Source of the DNA: Clostridia bacterium
Lineage (GTDB): Bacteria; Bacillota; Clostridia; Christensenellales; UBA1242
Assembly: GCA_900766395.1 (NCBI GenBank)
Contig: CAAFWB010000136.1
Span: 1 to 5,250, forward strand
Reading direction: 5' to 3'
DNA: 5,250 bases
Shown: positions 1 through 5,250 of the stretch, one piece after another
Layout of the letters: the number at the start of each line of letters is the position of its first letter
Numbering within the stretch: the first letter of the stretch is position 1
Position numbers and translations under genes: made by a program
Notes under the pieces: model-generated
The model's input: only the letters and a program-made list of their open reading frames with translations
Databases searched by the model: none
What the model was told of the DNA's origin: nothing

Positions 1-62
1 GCAAAAACTGGCTTGAAAGAGAAAACAACTCATGGGCTGAAAGGTTGTTAAAGACAAGTTTG

Positions 63-71
63 CTGAATTCA
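63..71 (+). promoter_or_regulatory. T-box specifier loop (3' side), specifier codon UUC (Phe) at 68-70
   Basis: The 3' side of the stem I internal loop reads CTGAATTCA. The triplet TTC at 68-70 is preceded by GAA and followed by A, then by the lower helix strand CTTTC, the same arrangement as in known T-box specifier loops. TTC is a phenylalanine codon and would pair with the GAA anticodon of tRNA-Phe. The opposite strand is AGAAAA (20-25), close to the usual AGUA side of the loop-E-like fold but not identical. The match between codon and downstream pheST is independent support. Confidence 0.88.
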
Positions 72-148
72 CTTTCTAGCTCCGTCCTGAAAATAGTAGG
101 GAACGGCGGTTGTTCCGTAATAACATGAATGAGGTGCAAAAGCACGAA

Positions 149-180
149 TTTAGGTGGTATCGCGAAAGTTTCGCCCTAAA
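149..180 (+). promoter_or_regulatory. T-box antiterminator with UGGUAUC bulge
   Basis: Helix A1 is TTTAGG (149-154) with CCTAAA (175-180); helix A2 is GCGAA (162-166) with TTCGC (170-174). Between them on the 5' side sits the seven-base bulge TGGTATC (155-161), the T-box proper. TGG plus T158 would pair with the acceptor end ACCA of an uncharged tRNA whose discriminator base is A, as is usual for tRNA-Phe. The family consensus is UGGNACC, so the sixth base (T160) deviates. The 3' strand is shared with the terminator, making the two folds mutually exclusive. Confidence 0.9.
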
Positions 181-204
181 GTTTGGGGTGGAACAATTTT
201 TTTT
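168..204 (+). terminator. Intrinsic (leader) terminator of the T-box
   Basis: GTTTCGCCC (168-176) pairs over nine base pairs, two of them G-U, with GGGTGGAAC (186-194), enclosing a nine-base loop. After AA follows a run of eight T's (197-204). The 5' strand of this hairpin takes the bases 170-176 that the antiterminator needs, so tRNA-stabilised antitermination and termination cannot coexist. With charged tRNA-Phe the transcript should stop in the T-run, before the pheS ribosome binding site. Confidence 0.9.
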
Positions 205-212
205 AAGGAGAG
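205..212 (+). promoter_or_regulatory. pheS ribosome binding site
   Basis: AAGGAGAG contains a strong Shine-Dalgarno core AAGGAG (205-210), with five bases between the core and the ATG at 216. It starts at the base immediately after the terminator T-run, so terminated transcripts lack it. It fixes the pheS start. Confidence 0.85.
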
Positions 213-215
213 AAA

Positions 216-1235
216 ATGAAAGAAAGAATTGAAGAACTGCGAAAACTTGCTGAACAGCATTTAAAAGAAATTCAAGACATGGACACGCTTAATTCTTTTT
301 GCGTGAAGTTTTTGGGTAAAAGCGGAGAACTCACTGCACTTCTTCGCGGAATGAAAGAGGTGAAACCAGAGGACAGACCACAAATTGGTTCATTTGTTAA
401 TGATCTTCGCAACTTTTTGGAAGCAAGAGTTGCTGAACTCAAAAAGATTATTGAAGAAAAAGTTATTGAGAGCAAAATTCAAAGAGAAAAAATTGACATA
501 ACTGAGCCTTCAAAAAATGTCGAAATCGGGGCATTGCACCCACTAGAAAAAACATTCAATAAGGTTATTGATATTTGCAAAAACATGGGATTTGAAGTTG
601 TCACAGGTCCAGAAATCGAAAGCGATTACTATAACTTTGAGGCTCTTAACATTCCAAAAGACCACCCAGCTCGCGATATGCAAGATTCGTTTTATATCAC
701 GCCAAACATCTTGCTTCGTACACAAACATCTGCTGGACAAATCAGAAGCATGGAAGGAAAACAACCTCCAATCAAAGTTGTTGTTGCTGGACGAACATTC
801 AGAGTTGATAGTGATGCAACTCATAGCCCAGTTTTCCATCAATTTGAAGGACTTGTTGTTGACAAAAATGTGTCACTCGTTGACCTAAAAAGCATGCTTG
901 ATATGTTGCTTAAACAACTTTTGGGCGAAAAAACTCAAACTCGTTTTCGTCCTTCATATTTCCCATTCACTGAACCAAGTGTTGAAGTGGACGTCACTTG
1001 CCCAATGTGCAAAGGAAAGGGCTGCACTCGTTGCAAACAAACTGGTTGGATGGAACTTCTTGGTGCTGGAATTGTTAATCCAAAGGTTTTGGAAAACTGC
1101 GGAATTGATAGTTCAGTTTATTCAGGGTTTGCGTTTGGTATTGGCATTGACAGAATTGCAATGGTTATCAATTCAATTCCAGACATTCGCATGATGTATG
1201 AAAACGATATTAGATTTTTGAGTCAAAATAAATAG
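216..1235 (+). CDS. pheS: Phenylalanine--tRNA ligase alpha subunit
   Basis: Catalytic subunit of the cytoplasmic (alpha-beta)2 phenylalanyl-tRNA synthetase, which activates phenylalanine with ATP and loads it on tRNA-Phe. The 339-residue protein is close to the usual bacterial length. Residues about 1-90 form the charged N-terminal coiled coil, with the conserved FLGKSGELT at 32-40. The class II catalytic core follows: motif 1 region 107-135, LLRTQTSAGQIR at 166-177, motif 2 from GRTFRVDSD (192-200) through THSPVFHQFEG (202-212), the FPFTEPS segment at 249-255 that lines the Phe pocket in the family, and motif 3 GIGIDRIAM at 308-316. Ala306 in SGFAFG probably matches E. coli Ala294, which sets amino-acid pocket size. 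Four cysteines (262, 265, 270, 273) lie in a CPMC...GKGC..C segment; similar clusters occur in Firmicute PheS. The gene is first in the operon, directly behind the T-box leader. The start is fixed by the ribosome binding site at 205-210. The stop is TAG. Confidence 0.98.
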   Translation: MKERIEELRKLAEQHLKEIQDMDTLNSFCVKFLGKSGELTALLRGMKEVKPEDRPQIGSFVNDLRNFLEARVAELKKIIEEKVIESKIQREKIDITEPSKNVEIGALHPLEKTFNKVIDICKNMGFEVVTGPEIESDYYNFEALNIPKDHPARDMQDSFYITPNILLRTQTSAGQIRSMEGKQPPIKVVVAGRTFRVDSDATHSPVFHQFEGLVVDKNVSLVDLKSMLDMLLKQLLGEKTQTRFRPSYFPFTEPSVEVDVTCPMCKGKGCTRCKQTGWMELLGAGIVNPKVLENCGIDSSVYSGFAFGIGIDRIAMVINSIPDIRMMYENDIRFLSQNK

Positions 1236-1240
1236 AGGTG
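1235..1240 (+). promoter_or_regulatory. pheT ribosome binding site overlapping the pheS stop
   Basis: GAGGTG begins on the last base of the pheS TAG stop and lies four bases before the pheT ATG at 1245. This arrangement suggests that ribosomes ending pheS help start pheT, which suits a one-to-one subunit ratio. Confidence 0.75.
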
Positions 1241-1244
1241 AATT

Positions 1245-3644
1245 ATGTTAGTGACATTAAATTGGTTAAAAGACTTTGTGGACATTTCTGACACTCCACA
1301 AAACATTGCAGACAAACTCACACTTGCAGGAATGGAAGTCGAAGAAATTGTTTATCAAGATAGATTTATTGACCATGTGAGAATTGGAAAAGTTTTGGAA
1401 ATCAAACAACATCCAAATGCTGACAGACTCACAGTTTGCAAAGTCGATTTTGGTGATAGTCAAGTTCAAATCATCACTTCCGCGAGAAACATCAGGGAAG
1501 GTGATTTGGTGCCTGTTTCTCTTCCAGGAGCAAAACTTGCGAACGGAATTGAAATAAAGAAATCACAAATGCGTGGAGTTGACTCTGACGGAATGTTCTG
1601 CTCGGGCGAAGAACTTGGAATTGGTGACGACATCTATCCAGGTGCCAGTGAAAATCAAATTCTTGTTTTCAAAGAAGATATTCCGCTTGGAACATCAGTT
1701 GCAAAATTTCTTGAACTTGACGATGTTATTTTTGATGTAAATATCACAGCAAATCGTCCAGATTGCAACTCTGTTGTTGGAATTGCAAAAGAGCTTGCTG
1801 CAATTTATAAAGTCCCATTCAAAAATGAGGACTTGACCTATGTTGCAGACAAAACAAAAAACATAAAAGATTACATTTCAGTTGAGGTTGAAGACAACAT
1901 TCTTTGTCCTCGATATATGGCAGCAGCACTTTGTGATGTGCAAATCAAAAAATCGCCAAAATGGCTTGCAAACAGATTGAATGCTGTTGGAATCAAATCA
2001 ATCAACACTTTGGTTGACATAACAAACTATGTTTTGATTGAATATGGTCAACCAATGCACGCATTTGAACAAAGCCATATTGATGGCAAAAAAATAATCG
2101 TTCGTCCAGCAAACCTTGGAGAGAGCATTGAATGTTTGGACGGGGGGAAATATGACCTCAAACCCGAAGATTTGGTTATTGCAAATCCAAATAGACCAAT
2201 GTGCATCGCTGGCGTCATTGGTGGGCTTAATTCATGCGTTGAAGACACAACAAAAACAGCAATTTTTGAAAGCGCTTGTTTTGAAAGAAAAACAGTTCGT
2301 GTCACATCAAGAAAATTTGGAATAAGAACAGATTCTTCTGCTCGTTTTGAGCGTGGTGTTGACATCAAAAGCCCTGAACTTGGCTTGAAAAAAGCACTTA
2401 AACTTGTTAATTTGCTTGATGCAGGAACGATTGTTGAAGGAATTATCGATGAGCACAAAGAAGAAATCAAAACAAGAACAGTTGTTTCAAGTCTAAACAA
2501 AATTGAAAGCATTTTGGGAGTAAAAATTCCAAATGACGTTGTTCTTACAATTCTCAATAATCTTCAAATCAAATCAACAATTTCAGGCGACACTTTAACA
2601 AGCGTTGTCACACCAGAAAGATTTGATATTGAGTGTGCAAACGACATTGCAGAAGAACTCATTCGTTTTTATGGTTATGATGTTTATGACAATCTTGAAA
2701 CAAAAACAGTTCTTGGCGACACAAGTTATACCATAGGCAAAAACGACCCAGTCCTTAATGAACAGAGCAAACTAGCAAAAACTTTGGTTGACCTTGGCTT
2801 CTATCAAGCAATCAACTATTCAATGGTTCCGCGCGATCATGCAAAAAAACTTGGACTTACTGACGAAAAAATGGTTGTGATTGCAAATCCATTGAGTGAG
2901 GAATTGTCTTGCATGAGACTCACTTTGGCGCATGGTCTTTTGATGAATGTTTCCAACAATCTCAAACGCGGAAACAGCAATTTCAAACTGTTTGAATTTG
3001 GAAGAACCTATGAAAAAGCAGATGAGAACTATGACGTATTGCCAAACGAAACAAACATGACTGGCATTGTTGTGTGCGACCAAAAATGCGACTTTTTCAC
3101 TCTCAAAGGTGTTGTTGAAAGTTTGCTGAGTTCATATCAACTTGCAACAAGGCTGGTTCGTTCGACATTGTCCATTTTGCATCCAGGAGTGAGTGCAGAT
3201 ATCATTGATTTGCAAACAAGAAAACCAATCGCTCGATTTGGTGAAATTCATCCAAAAGTCGCACGAGCGTATGACCTTCCAAAAAATGTGTTCTATGCTG
3301 AAATCAACACAGATTTGCTTACTGGAAAACATGAAAAGAAAATTGTTGTTCATGCACTTTCAAAATTCCCAACTGTTGAAAGAGATTTGGCAGTTGTTGT
3401 CAGTGAAGAAGTGACAGCAAATGACATTGTTTCAATTGTCAAAAAAGCATGTGGCGACATTTGCGAAAGCGTTGAAATCTTTGATATTTACCGTTCAAAA
3501 CAACTTGGCGAGAACTTGAAAAGTGTTGCGTTTAAATTTAGGCTCACATCATACGAAAAAACTTTGACAGACGAAGAAACAAACGCAATTGTTGCAAAAA
3601 TTCTTCGCGAATTAGAAATAAAATGTGGGGCAAAACTCAGATGA
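1245..3644 (+). CDS. pheT: Phenylalanine--tRNA ligase beta subunit
   Basis: Partner of PheS; it binds tRNA-Phe and hydrolyses mischarged Tyr-tRNA-Phe. At 799 residues it has the full bacterial domain set. An N-terminal segment is followed by the EMAP/OB tRNA-binding domain at about 40-150 (HPNADRLTVCKVDFG at 56-70, RGVDSDGMFCSGEELGIG at 110-127). The B3/4 editing domain spans about 210-385, with GQPMHAF at 268-274 (His272) and AIFESACF at 339-346 (Glu342), probably the counterparts of the His and Glu known from the editing pocket. TSRKFGIRTDSSARFERGVD follows at 354-373. The B5 domain is about 410-482 (ERFDIECANDIAEELI at 458-473). The catalytic-like core is about 505-690 (KLFEFGRTY at 581-589, FGEIHP at 665-670). 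The C-terminal FDX-ACB anticodon-binding domain is about 706-798 (SKFPTVERDLAVVV at 706-719). Editing appears intact. The gene starts nine bases after pheS ends; its TGA stop overlaps the next start. Confidence 0.98.
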   Translation: MLVTLNWLKDFVDISDTPQNIADKLTLAGMEVEEIVYQDRFIDHVRIGKVLEIKQHPNADRLTVCKVDFGDSQVQIITSARNIREGDLVPVSLPGAKLANGIEIKKSQMRGVDSDGMFCSGEELGIGDDIYPGASENQILVFKEDIPLGTSVAKFLELDDVIFDVNITANRPDCNSVVGIAKELAAIYKVPFKNEDLTYVADKTKNIKDYISVEVEDNILCPRYMAAALCDVQIKKSPKWLANRLNAVGIKSINTLVDITNYVLIEYGQPMHAFEQSHIDGKKIIVRPANLGESIECLDGGKYDLKPEDLVIANPNRPMCIAGVIGGLNSCVEDTTKTAIFESACFERKTVRVTSRKFGIRTDSSARFERGVDIKSPELGLKKALKLVNLLDAGTIVEGIIDEHKEEIKTRTVVSSLNKIESILGVKIPNDVVLTILNNLQIKSTISGDTLTSVVTPERFDIECANDIAEELIRFYGYDVYDNLETKTVLGDTSYTIGKNDPVLNEQSKLAKTLVDLGFYQAINYSMVPRDHAKKLGLTDEKMVVIANPLSEELSCMRLTLAHGLLMNVSNNLKRGNSNFKLFEFGRTYEKADENYDVLPNETNMTGIVVCDQKCDFFTLKGVVESLLSSYQLATRLVRSTLSILHPGVSADIIDLQTRKPIARFGEIHPKVARAYDLPKNVFYAEINTDLLTGKHEKKIVVHALSKFPTVERDLAVVVSEEVTANDIVSIVKKACGDICESVEIFDIYRSKQLGENLKSVAFKFRLTSYEKTLTDEETNAIVAKILRELEIKCGAKLR

Positions 3645-4747
3645 TTTACCTTGATAATGCTGCAACAACAAAATTGTGTCCAAGTGCATGGGAGGCACTC
3701 AAGTTTTACTCATGCACAGATTTTTTCAATCCATCTGCAAGTTATCGATATGGACTTTTTAACGCAGAAAAAATTGAAAGTGCGAAAGAAGAAATAAGAA
3801 ACATTTTAAATATGGAAAAAGAGGACAAAGTCATCTTTTGTTCTTGTGCTACTGAGGCAAACAACACTGTGATTTTGTCACACGCAAACAAACAAGCAAA
3901 ACAAATGATTTTCTCAATGGGGGAACATCCGTCAGTTTTTAATGTCGCAAAAAACCTTTTGGAACAAGGGTTTGATGTCAAATTTGTTGGTCTTCAAAAA
4001 AATGGCGAAATTGATTACTCACAACTTGAAACTTTGCTTCAAAACGAAACAACTTTTGTTTCAATCATGGCAGTTAGCAATGAAACAGGTGCGATTAATG
4101 ATTTGGCAAGAATCAGAAACTTGATTGATAGATTTCAACCACAAGCAAAATTCCATAGTGACATTGTTCAAGCATTTGGCAAGGTTGAAGTTGATTTTGA
4201 TGTTTTGGATTATGCAACAATTTCAGCACACAAAATTTTTGGACCAAAAGGCATTGGGGCATTGTGCATGAAGAATGGTTCAAAATTAAAACCTTTGCTT
4301 CTTGGTGGTGGACAAGAGGGTGGACTTCGTTCAGGAACAGAAAATATTGCATCAATCATGGCTTTTTATGAGGCTTGCAAGCAAATTGACATCAAGCGAG
4401 ATTATGACCATGTGTCGGTGCTTCGTCAAAAATTTGTTGACGAACTCAAAGATGTCAAATTTGAAATCAATGGCAATGGTTCGCCATATGTTTTAAGTTT
4501 GTCGTTTGAAGGAATCAGGGGCGAAACGCTGATGAATATGTGCCAAGACAAAGATGTTATATTTGGACTCGGGTCAGCTTGCTCTTCAAAAAAGGTTGGA
4601 AACAGAGTGTTGGACGAAATGAAACAAAAAAATATCATTGGTTCAATTCGCATCAGTTTTTCAAGAGATACAAGCATTGATGAAGTTGTTGATGCTGGAA
4701 AAATTGTAAATGAACAAGCAAAAAAACTTTATGAAACTTTGAGGTGA
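3641..4747 (+). CDS. Cysteine desulfurase, NifS/IscS family, ThiI-associated
   Basis: PLP-dependent enzyme that takes sulfur from L-cysteine as an enzyme-bound persulfide, releasing alanine. Length is 368 residues, slightly short for IscS and typical for thiI-linked desulfurases. Landmarks: N-terminal IYLDNAATT (2-10); ATEANN at 70-75; His96 in GEHPSV, the likely PLP-stacking histidine; Asn147 in SNETG; Asp174 and Gln177 in HSDIVQAFGK; Lys198 in SAHKIFGPKG, the Schiff-base lysine; GGLRSGTEN at 227-235; Cys314 in GSACSS, the persulfide cysteine; Arg337 in SIRIS, the substrate carboxylate binder. The start at 3641 was chosen because the family begins with M-x-YLDNAATT and this ATG overlaps the pheT TGA (ATGA). 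An ATG at 3623 would add six atypical residues. No good Shine-Dalgarno precedes it (only GTGGGG at 3625-3630), so translation is probably coupled to pheT. The neighbour thiI suggests its sulfur goes to tRNA 4-thiouridine, like B. subtilis NifZ; a general role in Fe-S assembly cannot be excluded. Residues 67-69 read CSC where the family usually has an S-G pair before ATE. Confidence 0.95.
   Translation: MIYLDNAATTKLCPSAWEALKFYSCTDFFNPSASYRYGLFNAEKIESAKEEIRNILNMEKEDKVIFCSCATEANNTVILSHANKQAKQMIFSMGEHPSVFNVAKNLLEQGFDVKFVGLQKNGEIDYSQLETLLQNETTFVSIMAVSNETGAINDLARIRNLIDRFQPQAKFHSDIVQAFGKVEVDFDVLDYATISAHKIFGPKGIGALCMKNGSKLKPLLLGGGQEGGLRSGTENIASIMAFYEACKQIDIKRDYDHVSVLRQKFVDELKDVKFEINGNGSPYVLSLSFEGIRGETLMNMCQDKDVIFGLGSACSSKKVGNRVLDEMKQKNIIGSIRISFSRDTSIDEVVDAGKIVNEQAKKLYETLR
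4741..4746 (+). promoter_or_regulatory. thiI ribosome binding site overlapping the desulfurase stop
   Basis: GAGGTG lies inside the last codons of the desulfurase gene, whose stop TGA is at 4745-4747, and ends three bases before the thiI ATG at 4750. The spacing is short, but the layout repeats that of the pheS/pheT junction and points to coupled translation. Confidence 0.6.
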
Positions 4748-4749
4748 CT

Positions 4750-5250
4750 ATGAAAAATTTATTACTTTTGCGTTATGGTGAAATTCACCTAAAAGGAAAA
4801 AACAGGAGATACTTTGAAAATGTTTTGCTGTCAAACATAAAAAGGGCAACAAAAGATTTTTCTTGTAAGGTTCAAGCAATTAATGGGAGATATTTGGTTG
4901 AAGATTATGAGCCACGCGATGAAAAGAAATTGATTTCACAAATTCAAAAAGTGTTTGGACTTGTTTCTCTCAGCCGCGCAATTGAGATTGACACAGATAT
5001 GAAAGAAATTGAGAATCAACTCAAATCTCTTAAATTCACGCAAAAAACTTTTCGCGTTTCAGTCGTTCGTGCGGACAAAACATTCCCAATGCGTTCAAGT
5101 GAACTTGAACCAATGTTTGGTGGCTTTATTCTTGACGCAAATCCAAATCTCAAAGTTTCACTCAAAAACTATGATGTTGATGTCATTGTCGAAATCAGAG
5201 AAAACAAAAAGACTTATATCATTTCAGAGAAAATTCCTTGCCTTGGCGGA
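4750..5250 (+). CDS. thiI: tRNA 4-thiouridine synthase ThiI (N-terminal part, cut by window end)
   Basis: ThiI adenylates U8 of tRNA and replaces the oxygen with sulfur from a cysteine desulfurase persulfide, giving 4-thiouridine; in some bacteria it also serves thiamine thiazole synthesis. The 167 codons visible cover the N-terminal ferredoxin-like domain (residues 1 to about 60, with LRYGEIHLKGKNRRYFE at 7-23) and the THUMP RNA-binding domain (about 60-165, with VSVVRADKTFPM at 103-114, GGFILDANPNLKV at 124-136 and VEIREN at 147-152). The sequence breaks off at IPCLGG, where the family continues toward the PP-loop adenylation domain. So the SGGxDS motif, the catalytic cysteine and any C-terminal rhodanese domain lie outside. 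IPCLGG has Cys164 where many relatives have glycine. The start follows the family pattern M-K-x-x-L-x-R-Y-G-E-I and lies two bases after the desulfurase stop. Confidence 0.95.
   Translation, partial: MKNLLLLRYGEIHLKGKNRRYFENVLLSNIKRATKDFSCKVQAINGRYLVEDYEPRDEKKLISQIQKVFGLVSLSRAIEIDTDMKEIENQLKSLKFTQKTFRVSVVRADKTFPMRSSELEPMFGGFILDANPNLKVSLKNYDVDVIVEIRENKKTYIISEKIPCLGG

Larger units (their letters stand above)
1..204 (+). promoter_or_regulatory. T-box riboswitch leader, tRNA-Phe responsive, upstream of pheST
   Basis: This 5' untranslated leader senses the charging state of tRNA-Phe and decides by antitermination whether RNA polymerase enters the operon. All canonical T-box parts can be paired by hand in the right order. 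Stem I: GGCT 10-13 with AGCT 78-81, GAAAG 15-19 with CTTTC 72-76, then the specifier loop, then CAA 26-28 with TTG 60-62. Stem II: 82-88 with 99-106. Stem IIA/B pseudoknot: CGG 107-109 with CCG 115-117, and loop TGTT 111-114 with AACA 122-125. Stem III: GTGC 134-137 with GCAC 142-145. Antiterminator 149-180 and terminator 168-204 follow. Stem I is short (about 72 bases against roughly 100 in well-known examples), and I could not resolve its apical AG-bulge/T-loop part. The promoter and exact 5' end lie at or before the window edge. The phenylalanyl-tRNA synthetase genes directly downstream agree with the specifier. Confidence 0.93.

Noticed and set aside
24..49. Hairpin AACAAC (24-29) with GTTGTT (44-49)
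   Set aside because: It pairs perfectly but competes with the upper stem I pairing 26-28/60-62. It may be an alternative or apical fold, but the specifier-loop arrangement fits T-box architecture better. Not listed as a separate element.
100..116. Hairpin GGAAC (100-104) with GTTCC (112-116)
   Set aside because: It would break both stem II and the stem IIA/B pseudoknot, which pair contiguously and match the expected T-box order. Not followed by a T-run, so not a terminator.
543..842. 99-codon minus-strand open frame opposite pheS
   Set aside because: Antisense to the conserved core with no motif and no plausible operon partner.
568..888. 106-codon + strand open frame inside pheS
   Set aside because: It overlaps the conserved class II core in another frame, and its translation resembles nothing I recognise. 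Shadow frame.
2048..2557. 169-codon open frame on the minus strand inside pheT
   Set aside because: It lies wholly antisense to the conserved editing and B5 domains of PheT, has no recognisable motif, and reflects the codon bias of pheT.
3623..3640. Upstream ATG as start of the desulfurase
   Set aside because: It adds M-W-G-K-T-Q before the conserved M-I-Y-L-D-N start and its bases encode the PheT C-terminus. The family start at 3641 is preferred.
3642..3644. Reassigned TGA (code 4) reading through the gene ends
   Set aside because: Both pheT and the desulfurase end at their normal family length with TGA, directly at the next gene start, and visible tryptophans are TGG.
3600..3660. Possible operon end or new promoter between pheT and the desulfurase
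   Set aside because: The genes overlap by four bases and no hairpin with T-run or -35/-10 pair is visible at the junction.
1..5250. CRISPR arrays, insertion sequences, tRNA or rRNA genes, attachment sites
   Set aside because: No spaced direct repeats, transposase motifs, inverted terminal repeats or cloverleaf sequences were seen. The window is continuous core-gene coding sequence plus one leader.

Overview
The window is a compact, co-directional stretch of an AT-rich bacterial chromosome (about 35-38% G+C on lines counted by eye). It reads as a core housekeeping operon: a tRNA-sensing T-box leader, then pheS, pheT, a cysteine desulfurase gene and the 5' part of thiI, all on the + strand. 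The T-box leader, strong GGAG-type ribosome binding sites and low G+C point to Bacillota (Firmicutes), probably an uncultured clostridial or related lineage; no genus can be named. TGA is a stop codon and tryptophan is TGG, so the Mycoplasma-type code is excluded.

Region by region: positions 1-204 are a near-complete T-box riboswitch. Stem I (10-81) carries a UUC specifier at 68-70. Stem II, a stem IIA/B pseudoknot, stem III, the antiterminator with the T-box bulge (155-161) and a competing intrinsic terminator ending in eight T's follow in canonical order. The ribosome binding site of pheS starts at the base after the U-tract. pheS (216-1235) and pheT (1245-3644) encode the two subunits of phenylalanyl-tRNA synthetase, 8 non-coding bases or so apart. 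The pheT stop overlaps the start of a NifS/IscS-type cysteine desulfurase (3641-4747) in an ATGA junction. Two bases later thiI begins (4750) and runs off the window after 167 codons.

How it works together: when uncharged tRNA-Phe accumulates, its GAA anticodon should read the UUC specifier and its 3' end should pair with the T-box bulge, letting transcription enter pheST. Because the desulfurase and thiI follow with no visible terminator or space for a promoter, the same control probably reaches them. The desulfurase would supply persulfide sulfur to ThiI, which makes 4-thiouridine at position 8 of tRNA. The operon would therefore join charging of a tRNA with thiolation of tRNA.

No undescribed system is apparent. 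The points worth a second look are the non-consensus T-box bulge, the likely T-box control of the sulfur-transfer pair, an unusual cysteine pair in the PLP-binding region of the desulfurase, and clustering of otherwise rare TTA leucine codons at gene starts.
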